Notes under the pieces: model-generated | The model's database searches: none | Seen by the model: the letters and a program-made list of their open reading frames with translations, nothing else | Told to the model about the DNA's origin: nothing | Made by a program: the position numbers and the translations under genes | Assembly (NCBI GenBank): GCA_963576475.1 | Contig: OY754973.1 | Location: forward strand, 14,835,142 to 14,899,141 | Reading direction: 5' to 3' | Length of the DNA: 64,000 nucleotides | Source: Molanna angustata | Taxonomy: Eukaryota; Arthropoda; Insecta; Trichoptera; Molannidae | Shown: piece after piece, positions 50,413 to 60,567 of the stretch | Layout of the letters: each line of letters begins with the position of its first letter | How positions within the stretch are numbered: position 1 is the stretch's first letter

Positions 50413-50690
50413 TGTGTAAGAAAAGAGATGTTATCAATAGAATGAAAGTGATCACATTGAGTGAGGATAAGCAATGACGAATGCCTGATAAATAATATAT
50501 AAAATACGGACAGAAATGGAATGGTCGGGACCGTCCAAGAACAGAATGGCTTGATTATGTGAACGACATTCTGAAAGAAGGAAATTTAAGAAGGTTGAAC
50601 AACAGATGATGTGTGAATGTTGACGAGGCGATGGTTGTGTGCTAGAATAGAAACATAATAGAGTCTGTCTACCCTGCTAAGGACTAATTT
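50413..50690 (+). mobile_element. RTE LINE C-terminal fragment, heavily degraded
   Basis: Pieces equivalent to KKDVITRMKVNTLR, NGMRGRGRPRKGWHDHVNEI and NVDEAMNACQDR of the 34143 ORF are readable with several shifts and a deletion around the LRWFGHM motif. 50691-51880 holds no supported gene. Confidence 0.65.
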
Positions 50691-51884
50691 GATGTTGTAA
50701 CGAGTTTAAGGAATAAGATTTAGGATGTGGTTAGGAAACTGGGAATTGGGAAAAGAATTTGAAGGAAGAAATAGTATAGTTTCCCTAACCATACTTGAAG
50801 CCACATTAAAAATATACTTTTATACTTGTAATGGATTAAATGGATTTGGTTAAGGACTAAGATTATTGTAGTTGTTACAGCAGCGGTTGATAAAACTGTT
50901 ATGGTTGTAATTTGTTCTTAACAAAGGTGTGTAAAATAGAGTGTTGCGACGTGATCTTCTAGAAGGGCAATTAAAAGGCATTCTTTCAACATAATAAGGA
51001 CTATCGACCAGATTAGTTAAAATTGCGTAAAAAAAACGGATGTCGGTAATTTAATGTCGTCATCGTTTGTAATTTGAAAAATAAAAAGTTATATTGAGTA
51101 AAAGTTGCAAAACTTGTATATAAGATTTGACAAAACCAGGGTGGCCTTGGTCTTGCATTTGCTGATCGCTTATGGAGAATTAAGTTTCGGCTTAGGTTGT
51201 AAGCATAAATTGAGATCGAGATTGAAATCAAGAGAGAAGACTAATCCACCAACAAATTAATGTGTCAAGCGCTGCGTTGGGCGCCAATTAATGTAGGTAC
51301 CACCTTATTACTAATTACCTACTGCCTAAAACCTGATACTTTTTGTTAGTATCAGTTTTTATATTATGAAATATTCTGTTTTGACAATGAAATCCAAAGA
51401 ATTCAAAATTACGAAATCCTAGCATTTAAGATACAGATACAAGAGTAAAAAATGTTACTTCTATTCGCTTAATTTCTACATAAGAGCCTATGGAACAACC
51501 CTCATTTATATATATTTTCCACAGCGATGCTTCGCGCTACTCGAAATGCATTTTACGAAATGAATTCAATTGTTCGACATTGTCAATTAACCCTACAGAT
51601 TGTGCATTGTACGGATACCTATCTATCTAGCTATTACACACATCGAATTTTCCACAGTTGAACAACAACGAGTTGAAATTCTGCACTCCATTAAGAATAA
51701 TGAGTATTCGAACAACGCATTTCATTGCAACAGCACCAATAAATGCATTAATTATTTACTATTTTATCGGTTGATTAGACAAATGTAAAATGTATGCTGA
51801 ATATATTGAACCTTTGCATGAATGTTGGTATTTTTTTCCAATTAAAGTGGTTGATATTCAGAGATTTACAACTTTAAATGCGTA

Positions 51885-51990
51885 TCAGACCAGGTTTTGC
51901 TAGGGAGACGCGGAACGAAAAATGTGATTGTCATTTTTGTATAGTAAAAATCGGGTTGCCGGCACTAAAACTAAAAACTATATCAATCCA
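51885..51990 (+). repeat. Repeat family D, copy 1
   Basis: TCAGACCAGGTTTTGCTAGG, GAGACGCGGAACGAAAAATG and GTTGCCGGCACTAAAACT match 56316-56430. Class unknown. 51991-52590 shows nothing else. Confidence 0.55.
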
Positions 51991-52599
51991 GAAATTAAAA
52001 TAATGCATTTTTGGTTATGCGGATACGAAAATTTGTATAAAAAATGATATCTTTTGAGAGTAACTTATTATCGTTATCAAAAAGGTTGCAAAAATAAATA
52101 CTAAGAATAATTATGTTAGTTTATTTTTAACATTTTTAGTGATTTTAAGACAATTTTTATAATATCCGATTTTTTTACCATGGGTAGAATTTTATTCGCT
52201 TTGAATGGATTTTTATTAAACGAAAATTTTGTAATAAATCTGATACAACTTTTATCAGGTTTAAATCGTCCAATGGATATTTGTAATCCAATTGTGCAAT
52301 ACAAGCGTTGTATTGGCCAAATTTTCCACTGAATTCATATTGCTAATTTCGTTCTGGAGTGAAATATTGGAACCAATACAATAAACACGATTTTAATTCA
52401 ATAAGGCACATCTGGTACTGCAACGCATCGAATGAAAACTATCATAAAGTTGTTAAGAGCTGGCGTTTGCTGATAGTCTTTTAAATTAGTTAAATTAAAT
52501 TTATTACTACACCTATATGCACATAGTATAAAATATAGTATAAAATCATTATTAAACCTACCACAGGTGAAAAAGTTCAAAACTATAAATGTTGATAGT

Positions 52600-52692
52600 T
52601 CTCTTCTTCTTCTTGTTATTCTTTCATTAGACCCAGGGCCTGTTTTATGCTGCATTTTCAGCATCCTGTGATATGGACTCTCTCTGCAGCTT
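52600..52692 (-). repeat. Short repeat fragment, family E
   Basis: Inverse of 25895-25985: TTTCATTAGACCCAGGGCCT then GTTTTATGCTGCATTTTC. Next to a TTCTTCTTCTTC stretch. Confidence 0.5.
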
Positions 52693-52714
52693 AATGTGTA
52701 TATATTATGTCTTT

Positions 52715-53275
52715 TAACGAGAAGCAGAAATAGAGAGAAGACGTGGCCTTGCCTGGGCAGCTTTTGGAAAATTATCATACATTCTGAAATCCCGTAAATA
52801 CTCCCATTATTTGAAAAAGAAGCTATTTGATGCATGTATTCTCCCGGTGCTTACTTATGGAATGGAAACATCGGTCCTAACAAAATGAATAATGCACAAG
52901 CTGTTAGTGACACAGAGAGCTATGGAGAGAAATTTGCTAGGTATTTCAATAAGCGTCAGAATTCAGAATGTCATGATAAGAGAAAGAACCAAAGTAGCCG
53001 ATGTAGCGAAAAGGGTCGCTGGTCTTAAGTGGAGCTGGGCTGGGTATATTGCCAGATACCAGGATTCACGATGGACCAAAAAGATCATAGAATGGCGACC
53101 GAGAACAAGCCGAAGAGGTGTCGGCAGACCCCAGGCTAGGTGGTCTGATGACATCAAGAAATGTGCCGGAGGGGGATGGATGCAGTGTGCCCAAGACAGG
53201 GAGTTGTGGGGGATCAAGGGGGAGGCCTATGTCCAAGAATGAAAAAACAGGCTGAAGAAGAAGAAGAAGATCTTT
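52715..53275 (+). mobile_element. RTE-type LINE, C-terminal part, frame-shifted
   Basis: Frames in order read RRRGLAWAAFGKLSYILKS, LFDACILPVLTYGMETS, then from 52892 VTQRAMERNLLGISISVRI, RTKVADVAKRVAGLKWSWAG, WRPRTSRRGVGRPQARWSDD and CAQDRELWGIKGEAYVQE stop. This is the post-palm part of an RTE-type RT. A frameshift near 52890 separates the halves. The 3' end runs into AAGAAGAAGAAG. It is a different subfamily from 34012. Confidence 0.85.
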
Positions 53276-53279
53276 TAAC

Positions 53280-53600
53280 GTAGCAGGAAGCTTATGAAAT
53301 ATATGGTTTTTTTATTGATACATTCATCTATTTACTTATTTATTAATTAATTTATATATTTATTCAATAATGTTTATGAAATATATCGATTTTTATAGAT
53401 ATATTTTTCTATTTACTTATTTAGTAATTAATAAATAAATTAATTAATCAATCAATTTATTTATTTATATATTTATTTATTTATATATTTATTTATTTAT
53501 TTATTTATCTATTTATTTATTTATATTTTTTTTATTATATATATTATTTTATTATTGATTTTTTTTATATATATTTATTTATTTTAAGGAAAGTTTTACA
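53280..53600. repeat. AT-rich low-complexity tract, mostly TTTA
   Basis: TTTATTTATTTATA-type repeats and T runs. No coding content. 53601-53770 is plain AT-rich sequence. Confidence 0.85.
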
Positions 53601-53773
53601 GAATAATTGGGATCTCTATTAAGTCAAGTACAAATGTTACATACCATTTTTACTTGACATAACACATATTATTATCCAGAACTAATTACCATAATGTAAA
53701 CTCGATATTCTTCATGGCTCTATGTGACTTACCCCTACACTACATTTATTTTTTAGATTAATTTTATACAGCT

Positions 53774-53960
53774 TATCGAGCAACTAACTGGTAGATACTA
53801 CGACGAACACAAAATTATTTCACAAGCACCAAAAATGAAGTTGCCACATTCTGGAGACTTATGACGTTTATTGCCTCACAGATACACAATGAAAACTGTG
53901 TCATATCAAATTAAAAAGGTGTCAGATATATAACCAACTGAGCCATGGAGGCTGACATGA
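53774..53960 (-). repeat. tRNA-derived SINE, family A, copy 4, degraded
   Basis: GAGCAACTAACTGGTAG, GAAGTTGCCACATTCTGGAG and CAACTGAGCCATGGAGGCTG (A box on minus) are kept; the B box is deleted. 53961-54336 shows nothing else. Confidence 0.72.
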
Positions 53961-54336
53961 AATGGTTCAATATTATGTGTAATCAAAAAAGGAAACCTAT
54001 TTGATAGAGATAAAAATCCAATGTTTGCATATAAAGGTTTATTATATGCAATCATAAAATATTCCAAACAAGATTGACATTGGAATGATATTGTATCATT
54101 ATTCTCCATACATAAATAAAAATCATATTCATAAAACGAATCACGAAGAAATGTCAAATTTATTTACATATAACAATAAATAGAATCTGTATGATTAGTT
54201 TAACCTTGAAGAGGCAACAAGGATCTTAGCTCTGGGTGTAATGATTGTTTACAATGGGATGGATAGACGCCTACGATTCATAAAGATAAAATAAACTTCT
54301 TCGATTGACGGTCAATATGATAAATCTAGCTTACCA

Positions 54337-54480
54337 TACCAACACGCCATTTCCTTATTTGGGGTAGGCAGAGAGAACCGAATGCCAGACTCCTCTCTCT
54401 TGACATACATTTCTCGCTTTATTCACGTCTCTTCTGTTATTCTTACCTCTAACGTGTCCATCTCTCAAAAAATCAATTAA
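54337..54480 (-). mobile_element. RTE LINE C-terminal tail
   Basis: The minus strand reads DGHVRGKNNRRDVNKARNVC then QERGVW and SVLSAYPK, matching the end of the 34143 ORF. Confidence 0.68.
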
Positions 54481-54481
54481 A

Positions 54482-54740
54482 ATAATAATAATAAAATTTA
54501 CAAAGCGCCATTTAGTGATACAAGATCACTCCAAGGGCGCTGTAGCTTATTTGTTGGCTCTACGAAACAAGGCAGTCTTAAGAAGTTTACCGAAGGTGTC
54601 AATGCTCTGAGCTCCACGTATGTATGTCAAGAGGCAATTTATTCCATTTTAAAGGCCCATTCACACTAAAACCGCGATCATAGTAAGCCGGTGATAGTGC
54701 CAACTGAGGAAGTCTGTCCCGTCTCCCAACATTTGTTGAA
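54482..54740 (-). mobile_element. CR1/L2-like LINE 3' end
   Basis: Reverse of 9150-9380: (AAT)n tail, CAAAGCGCCATTTAGTGATA, GCGCTGTAGCTTATTTGTTG, then codons for the FGKLLKTALFRRANK end and the VNGPLKWNKLP motif. A 5'-truncated second copy of the LINE at 8465. Confidence 0.85.
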
Positions 54741-54749
54741 GTGGCACTA

Positions 54750-55045
54750 TCCCTTCGTCTTTTCGCCGCCAGATTTGATTAATTCAGTTGGTATACAATC
54801 AAATCCCGCAGCCTTTACTGTACATACATGCTTCTCTGACATCTTGCATTGAAATTTTCTCGCTATCATTCTCGCATTCATGTATCGGTATTCAATTGTT
54901 CGTCAGACTATCGCACTGTGTACCTACTTTCATATAACTCTTCAAAATATTCCTTCCATCTTTCTTTGACTTTTTCTTCGTGTATAACCATCCATCCATC
55001 TATATCATGTACCTATATGTTTTGATCCTCGCACTACTTCTTGTT
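54750..55045 (-). mobile_element. RTE-like RT, N-terminal RT fragment
   Basis: The minus strand reads HEEKVKERWKEYFEELYES and, after shifts, AAGFDCIPTELIKSGGEKT, the linker and RT motif (..KA.G.D.IP.E..K..G) of RTE-like elements. It is the only piece in the window from upstream of the YADD motif. Degraded. 55046-55660 shows nothing else. Confidence 0.6.
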
Positions 55046-55664
55046 TTCGTCTCATCCTATGATAAACTTATAATAAGCATAATGATTATTTTATTGATGT
55101 TGACAAAACTTTTTTCACATGAGTAATTTTTCAAAACCTTTATTTAAAAGCGAAAATTCAATGCATTTTTAGTCTCATAAAAAAACTATTAAGATTAAAA
55201 AAACCCTTGCTTTCCTATAAGTAATTCTTAATTGAGTGATATTCGAATTTAGGTATGTAGTTTATCGATATATAGCGCAAACAATACAATATAAATCCAT
55301 TATTACGTTATAGGTACCTGCAAAGCTGCTTACTTTTGTGATTTGTAGTATCTACTTCCAATTTTTGCTTCCAATTTTTTTGACGATCCTTGGATTTACT
55401 CTCTTAACTTTACCTAGCGGATAACAGTTGTTCTTTAGTCCTACTATAAACGTAATCATCTACTAACGGTAAAAATTAAATTAAATGAATATTTTTTTTC
55501 TCTTTCACACAATACGTTTTCGGTGTATTTTTTGTAATTGGATGAAATATTCCAGGGTTTGATTATTGATAAAGAAACATTTTCAATCCTATGACAGCAT
55601 TAACATTATATATATAAATATAATATTATATATGATATGGTTTTTGTTGCATTGCAATATTGGA

Positions 55665-56117
55665 AAAAGTTTAATGAATTCCAAAGATAAAGATAATAAA
55701 ATGGAAAACTCCGGCGTATACCAACTGACATGTGGAGACTGCTCTGCAGTCTACATAGGAAAAACAGGACGGAAATTTGAGACTAGAGTAAAAGAACATA
55801 TTAGATGTATAAACAATGATAATTTTTCGGAATTCGCAGAACACTTAGTACTTAATGATCATCAATTTAATATGCAATCGGGAACAAAAATTTTACACGT
55901 CAACAAAGTAGGTCTCCGTCTTGATAATTTAGAGTCGCTAGAAATTAAAAAGTGTGTTAATTCAAAACAGAACATAATAAACAATCAGTTAAATTTATCT
56001 TTCAGTCCATTATTAAATATGTTTCCTTTTACTTCTAATCCTTCAGCCAATCGGACCCACCCTGCACAAGACCCAACCCTAAGTACCCCCACCCTACCTC
56101 TACCTCCGCCCCCATAG
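55665..56117 (+). mobile_element. Penelope-like element, C-terminal GIY-YIG endonuclease
   Basis: The frame at 55566-56117 becomes recognisable at about 55676 with NSKDKDNKMENSGVYQLTCG, then DCSAVYIGKTGRKFETRVKE HI. GVY...YIGKTGR is the GIY-YIG nuclease core, followed by the Arg/Glu-containing helix and FAEHLVLNDH. In Penelope-like elements this domain follows the RT and cleaves the target. The RT is missing, so this is a 5'-truncated copy. The end is Pro/Thr-rich (TPTLPLPPPP) and stops at 56115. The first ~37 codons look like unrelated AT-rich flank. A hammerhead ribozyme follows 35 bp downstream, as expected for the element's terminal repeat. Confidence 0.88.
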
Positions 56118-56151
56118 ATTTCTTGTAAGCACGTCGTCACATTCTGTTTCA

Positions 56152-56210
56152 GTTGAAAGTTAGCCTGATGAGGGAACGGTTAGTTCCGAAACCGGTCGCA
56201 TCGTTTCAAC
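56152..56210 (+). ncRNA. Hammerhead ribozyme, type I, Penelope-associated
   Basis: The conserved core is complete: CTGATGA (56165-56171), stem II GGAAC/GTTCC with loop GGTTA (56173-56187), GAAA (56188-56191), a palindromic CCGG stem III (56192-56195), then U and C (56196-56197) with cleavage expected after 56197. Stem I is closed by GTTGAAA (56152-56158) pairing perfectly with TTTCAAC (56204-56210), plus GC/GC next to the core, leaving a 4x4 internal loop. Hammerheads with very short palindromic stem III are known from Penelope-like elements, where they self-cleave best as dimers. Activity is inferred, not shown. Confidence 0.88.
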
Positions 56211-56315
56211 CAAAAAACGTGGTTAATACAAAGTTATATCTTTAAATTTAATTTGTTAAAAATGAACCACAAAGTTAACATTCAAACATTTGAAAATATA
56301 GTAATATTATAAGTG

Positions 56316-56440
56316 ACCCGTCTCAGAACAAGTTTTCCTAGCGAGACGGGGAACGAAAAATATATTGTAATTCATGTATTTTGTTTAATAAACGTCGAGC
56401 CGCCGGCACAGAAACTGAAAAATATTACATATAAGGTACT
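56316..56440 (+). repeat. Repeat family D, copy 2, with terminal hairpin
   Basis: CCGTCTC and GAGACGG (about 56319-56351) form a 7-bp stem around AGAACAAGTTTTCCTAGC. The rest matches 51885-51990 (GGAACGAAAAAT, GCCGCCGGCACAGAAACTG). Confidence 0.55.
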
Positions 56441-56511
56441 AAGTCTTATGTATACACAATTACCTATACATAACATATTTTTATTTTCGTGTATTTTTAA
56501 AGTTGCAATAT

Positions 56512-56612
56512 ACGGTGCCTTGGGTTCCTGGTTCTCCTATAATATTCCATCTTCGTTTCTCTCGCACCTGTCTCTGGTTACCCCACATTGTGAGATGTGC
56601 CGTGATGGTATG
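56512..56612 (+). repeat. Repeat family C, copy
   Basis: GTGCCTTGGGTTCCTGGTTC, TCCTATAATATTCCATCTTC and ACCCCACATTGTGAGATGTG match 1-125, 36480-36615 and 35598-35652. It ends just before the intron's polypyrimidine tract for the first exon. Confidence 0.6.
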
Positions 56613-56662
56613 AATGAATTTGATTCGTGTTATATCGATCGTTTTTTTTTGTATTTTTTCAG

Positions 56663-56901
56663 ATAGCTTTATGGGTGACATAGCAATACCTAACGTAAAT
56701 TACGAAAAGTCATGGGATGCTGACAGACTGAATAAAAGCATTCAACAAGAAGTGGAAAGGTTGAAGCAGGAAGTTTTGCTGGAAGGACTTCAGGTGGAGG
56801 AGGAGGGACTCCCAGATATCATCAGGAAAAGAACAAAACAACCTCCACCGGAAACTGATACAAAAACAAACAACTACAATGATCCGTCTTTTGGGTTGAA
56901 G
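56663..56901 (+). CDS. Unidentified secreted-like protein, internal exon 1 of those seen
   Basis: Internal exon of a + strand gene. The acceptor is a T-rich tract ending TTTTTTCAG (56662) and the donor is AAG|GTAATT. It enters in phase 1 (first two bases finish a codon) and leaves in phase 0. It encodes 79 residues, with SFMGDIAIPNVNYEKSW then a Glu/Lys-rich helix-like stretch (IQQEVERLKQEVLLEGL) and a polar, Pro-containing end. ATG at 56671 has no signal peptide after it and the upstream frame is open into the acceptor, so upstream exons must exist; I could not identify them. Joined to the three exons downstream it gives ~479 residues to the stop. Composition and base use differ clearly from the AT-rich repeats around it. 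I do not recognise the family; a secreted or extracellular role is inferred from the sequons in later exons. Confidence 0.8.
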
Positions 56902-57155
56902 GTAATTTGAATCTTGTAAATACTTGTTAATTTTGTCGACGAATAATTCGTGGTGAAACTCCATTATACTAGGTATAAATGAAAACACTAATTTGTTTAA
57001 GTTTTACTATTTAATTTAAAACTGGCACTGACCGGTATATACTACGGTTCTGAGCATAGGTATACTACGGGTATGTATCCAATGAGAACTCCACAACGAT
57101 GTCCGAGGGAATTTTGGATCCATTGGACATGCGGACCTTGTAGATATGGTGAGGG

Positions 57156-57196
57156 ACTTCAGGGCTTTCAAGGATTTTTGAAAGCCCTGAAAAGTG
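57156..57196. repeat. Perfect-stem hairpin in intron
   Basis: AGGGCTTTCAA (57161-57171) pairs without mismatch with TTGAAAGCCCT (57178-57188) around a 6-nt loop. The stem extends by ACTTC/GAAAAGT with a 2-nt bulge. It sits in a higher-GC patch of the first intron (57060-57270). Confidence 0.75.
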
Positions 57197-57425
57197 GAAA
57201 GTTTTACAAGGGGCTGTTGTTTGTCCCCATAAACAGAATGGGTGGTGGAAGGGGAAGTTCATTTTGAACAATATTAAATGCGATTTTTTCAAAAATGAGA
57301 TACACATTTAGAATTGCTTCAATAAGTCAATAGTTATTATATTGTGAACGTAATCGCATTAAATATATAATTATATAGGTACATCACAATGTAATTTTTA
57401 GTCGTTTGTATATGTATTTTTACAG

Positions 57426-57991
57426 CAAGAATTCAGTGACCCTAAATCTTTGAATAATTTTGGAATTGAAAAGAGTAAACAAGAACTTAATGTCCACAAC
57501 AGTGTGAGGAATCACAACAACCGCCAAGAAGCATCCAACGATCTCAAAACATTATTTGAAGTTTCAAGTACCACTGAGAAAACTGAAGAAAGCACCAACT
57601 CTTCGGTAGAAGCTGTCAAGTCAACTGAAAGTCTCGAACAAGAGGGAATCCTAATGGTCAATATTTCAAGTAGCAACATACTGACGCCCGATACAATATT
57701 GAGTATTACCAAAGCGAGGACAGAAAAGACAGCCAAAAGAGACGATGACATGGAAGAGAAAAAGGGAAAGATTCAAAGTAACAGCAGAGAAATATTCGGG
57801 TATGGTAATGGAAACATACACAAAATAAGAGAAACCTCTGTAAAAATCCCGGTCGGAGAACAAATAACGACACAGCAGAGCGATATTGGCAGCTCAACGG
57901 AATCGAGTAATTTAAAAGTTAATAAAAACGTCTCGGAACAGCCCATACGAAATAAACACAGAAGAAGAAGACATGGTAATAAGCGAAGATG
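57426..57991 (+). CDS. Unidentified secreted-like protein, exon 2
   Basis: The acceptor ATTTTTACAG (57425) and the strong donor G|GTAAGT (57992) fit the flanking exons: it enters in phase 0 and leaves in phase 2. It encodes 188 residues starting QEFSDPKSLNNFGIEK. The exon is rich in Ser, Thr, Glu, Asn and Lys with no hydrophobic core (disordered). Sequons are NSS, NIS and NVS. It ends in a basic cluster (NKHRRRRHGNKRR) that includes R-X-R-R sites which a furin-like protease could cut if the protein is secreted. The intron before it is 524 bp, the one after 4171 bp and full of repeats. An earlier GT (57975) is a weaker alternative donor. Confidence 0.85.
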
Positions 57992-58674
57992 GTAAGTTTT
58001 TTTCTCTAAACAAACCTATACTTACAATCCTGACTACTTACTTACATACATTTAGGATATATAGAGAGAACCAAACACACATTATTGTAATAGAATCTTA
58101 TATGCTATGCAATTATTTTGAAGTCCATTACAACCATTTAAATGTTCGTGTCAGCTTTTTCTTAACCTACCTCTAGTAAAGTAAACTGTTGGAACGTACT
58201 TATTTTCTAACATCATAACATGCATAAATATATTTTTTGAAAATTTTGTAGATACCTACATCAAAAGCCTTTTAACATTACATGCATTAGCGCAGTAAAA
58301 TTTTCGCTAAAAGTGTTTTCAATACGATGGCATGCATTATATAGTTTTCTGGGTTATTCGCCTCAAATCACGTTTAATTCATTTTTTTATATTTCCACAA
58401 AATGAAATTTGAATCATGTCACTAGAATGGTACTTATATCCCAGAGTAGATGATGCAATATTATACTCAAAAATAAATTAAAAGGTATTTTTTGTCACAA
58501 TCGATTTCAATGAAATTTTGTGACAAGATTCATTTAAAAATTATGATTTTGAGACTGTATGTCAAAATGTAAAAAAAATATCTTAAAAGACTCAAAAAAG
58601 AAACTGACTATTTATTTGCTGACTATTATTTTAGATATCATGCTTTTGTCAACCTTTTGAGGAGAAAAATAATT

Positions 58675-58730
58675 TACACTAACGTGGAGTGGAAAAATTA
58701 GTGTTGCCATAGCCCACTCATTTTGTATAT
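58675..58730 (-). mobile_element. Degraded GTGG element end
   Basis: ACGTGGAGTGGAAAAATTAG then TGTTGCCATAGCCCACTCAT is an altered form of the family start in inverted orientation. The other end was not found, so 58000-58675 is otherwise unassigned AT-rich intron. Confidence 0.4.
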
Positions 58731-58740
58731 AAATTAAATG

Positions 58741-59085
58741 GGAGATGATCAGAAGAACTTGCATCTCTGGACCCTCTTTCACCCATTCACAATAGAGTCG
58801 CTCGTTTTACTCAATCTCAACATTCGTTCACAGTAAACCTTCAATATACCTACCTACACGAACCAGTCGCTTCTCGAACTCTTTTATAACACAGCAGCGT
58901 GGCTGTGGTTTCCACTTTCTTACAACCCGGGTCTTTTTAAAACCTGAAATAATATTTTCCTGAGCAGATTACAATCCCTCCCTAACGCTACGTAGTGCGC
59001 TTCTTCGGAAGAGTATATTGGAACCAAATCCTGAAAGCTGGTATCCCCTGCGTAGCCATGTTAAAATAATATGTACTAGGGGCTC
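58741..59085 (+). mobile_element. Jockey-like LINE 3' end in intron
   Basis: Codons equivalent to NRVTRFTQSQHPFTVDLQ, SFINTAARLWNDLP and NPGLFKIRINKLFSRLQ of the LINE at 20660 are readable with shifts, followed by its 3' UTR (CGCTACGTAGTGCGCTTCTT, GCGTAGCCATGTTAAAATAA). 5'-truncated. 59086-60350 is AT-rich with no supported feature. Confidence 0.82.
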
Positions 59086-60357
59086 TGCCCCTGTTGCTAT
59101 CGCGGCCCAACGAAATAACCTTATAAAACTAAATATCGTCAAATATACCATTTAGGATATTACACAACATTTAAAAACTAAATATCTTTACGTGAAAACG
59201 TTAAAATCAAGTAATAAAACAGTATTTTTATAGTAAAAATACAGAAATTATAAAAAAAAATTTTGACAATGTTTTGAAAGAAATGCGTTGTATGAAATAC
59301 GTACGTTTGAAATTACAAACATTGATAATTTGAATGTACATTCGAAATATCATTTAGAACAGTACACAACAGTTAAGACTGTATATCTTTTTTAATAATA
59401 ATAATGATAAATTATGCATTTACATATATAATTAAATAATGCGATTAAACGAATTACGATAACATTACCTGTCATCTTTTTGCGTATTATTATGACATAT
59501 TGAAAGCAATGTTGTCAGTATTCAAAATGGATATTCCGCAGATTATTACGGTTAAAATTTATTCTGAATGTTTGAAATTCCTTTTTAAACAATAATATTG
59601 TCAATTTATGCAGAAATACATTTTAAACAATATTAATTTGTACTTTTTTCGCATCAATTTATTTTTTATTTTAAATAAAAATTTCGAACGCGAAAATTGA
59701 TTAAGGAAAAATTATTTCACTGGCAATCCGTTGAACGACGAAAAAACATGGCGTACAGTAATTATATTACCTATAGATATTTTTCTCAAAAACAAAATTT
59801 TATGATCATAGGATCAATATTTCTGCTATGTCGTAATCACAATATATTATGGTTAATTCAATATAAATGCGTCTTTAAGAGAAGAGATTTGCCATATTTC
59901 TGGGAATATTTTTGTCGTCTGTTTTTGCAAGATATCCTCAGTACTTTACCATAAAAATAATTCGTAAAATTTATCGGAATAAACCAAAATGGCCTGTGCG
60001 TAGATACCTAACAATACCTTTGAAAAATCATAAAAAGAATCTCATGGCTTGAGTACTAACACATACCTACCTATAAACATGATTGGTTTTATTCCCTGTA
60101 TGAAAAAGCTTTCTGAGATTTCATATACCTATTATATAAGCTTCATCCCCAAATAAGATTATGTGAACCAGCCCTAAGCTACCAAATGCGCCCATACAAA
60201 ATAAAAACTTTTCCGGAAACTCAATAGGTACATTGCAAGAATTTTCGGAGAATTTCTGAAATAATTTTTGATACACAATCAATGAAAACTTTATCCAGAA
60301 GAATAAAACTTACTATGTCGGTTTTTATTCTTTGATTTTTACTATAAATAAAATGAA

Positions 60358-60435
60358 AGTAAATGCCTTGAGGTGGTTTGGGAATATTGAAAGAATGAAC
60401 GATGAACGACTGACCAAAAAATATAATTCTTCGAA
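60358..60435 (+). mobile_element. RTE LINE fragment in intron
   Basis: Reads VNALRWFGNIERMNDERLTK then KYNS, matching VNTLRWFGHMGRMNEERLTK of the 34143 ORF. Only ~25 codons. Confidence 0.72.
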
Positions 60436-60523
60436 CTTGGCGTGAGTAACTTTGTAGAAGTTCATTATTAAAAAAATAAAAAAACACGAACTTTTAAATA
60501 CTTCTACTTTACAACTTGCTACC

Positions 60524-60567
60524 TAAGTTATAGCGCTTTCGAGCTTGCGCTCATCATCAGTAACCTT
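60524..60567 (-). ncRNA. Hammerhead-ribozyme-like sequence in intron
   Basis: On the minus strand: CTGATGA (60560-60554), one extra T, stem II GAGC/GCTC with a GCAA tetraloop (60552-60541), GAAA (60540-60537), palindromic GCGC stem III (60536-60533), then U and A with cleavage expected after 60531. Stem I: AGGTTA before the core (60566-60561) pairs with TAACTT after it (60530-60525), 6 bp with one G-U. All conserved core bases are present; the extra T after CTGATGA is the one oddity. Next to it, 60551-60568 and 60576-60593 form an 18-bp inverted repeat with one mismatch, so part of the motif is duplicated in inverse. Penelope-type origin is inferred. Confidence 0.7.

Noticed and set aside
55566..55664. 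N-terminal ~33 codons of the GIY-YIG frame
   Set aside because: AT-rich, Ile/Asn/Tyr-rich and unlike Penelope proteins; probably flanking DNA read in frame after 5' truncation.
57065..57307. Overlapping frames on both strands in intron 1
   Set aside because: The region has higher GC and a hairpin, but neither protein is recognisable and the exon phases already join across it.
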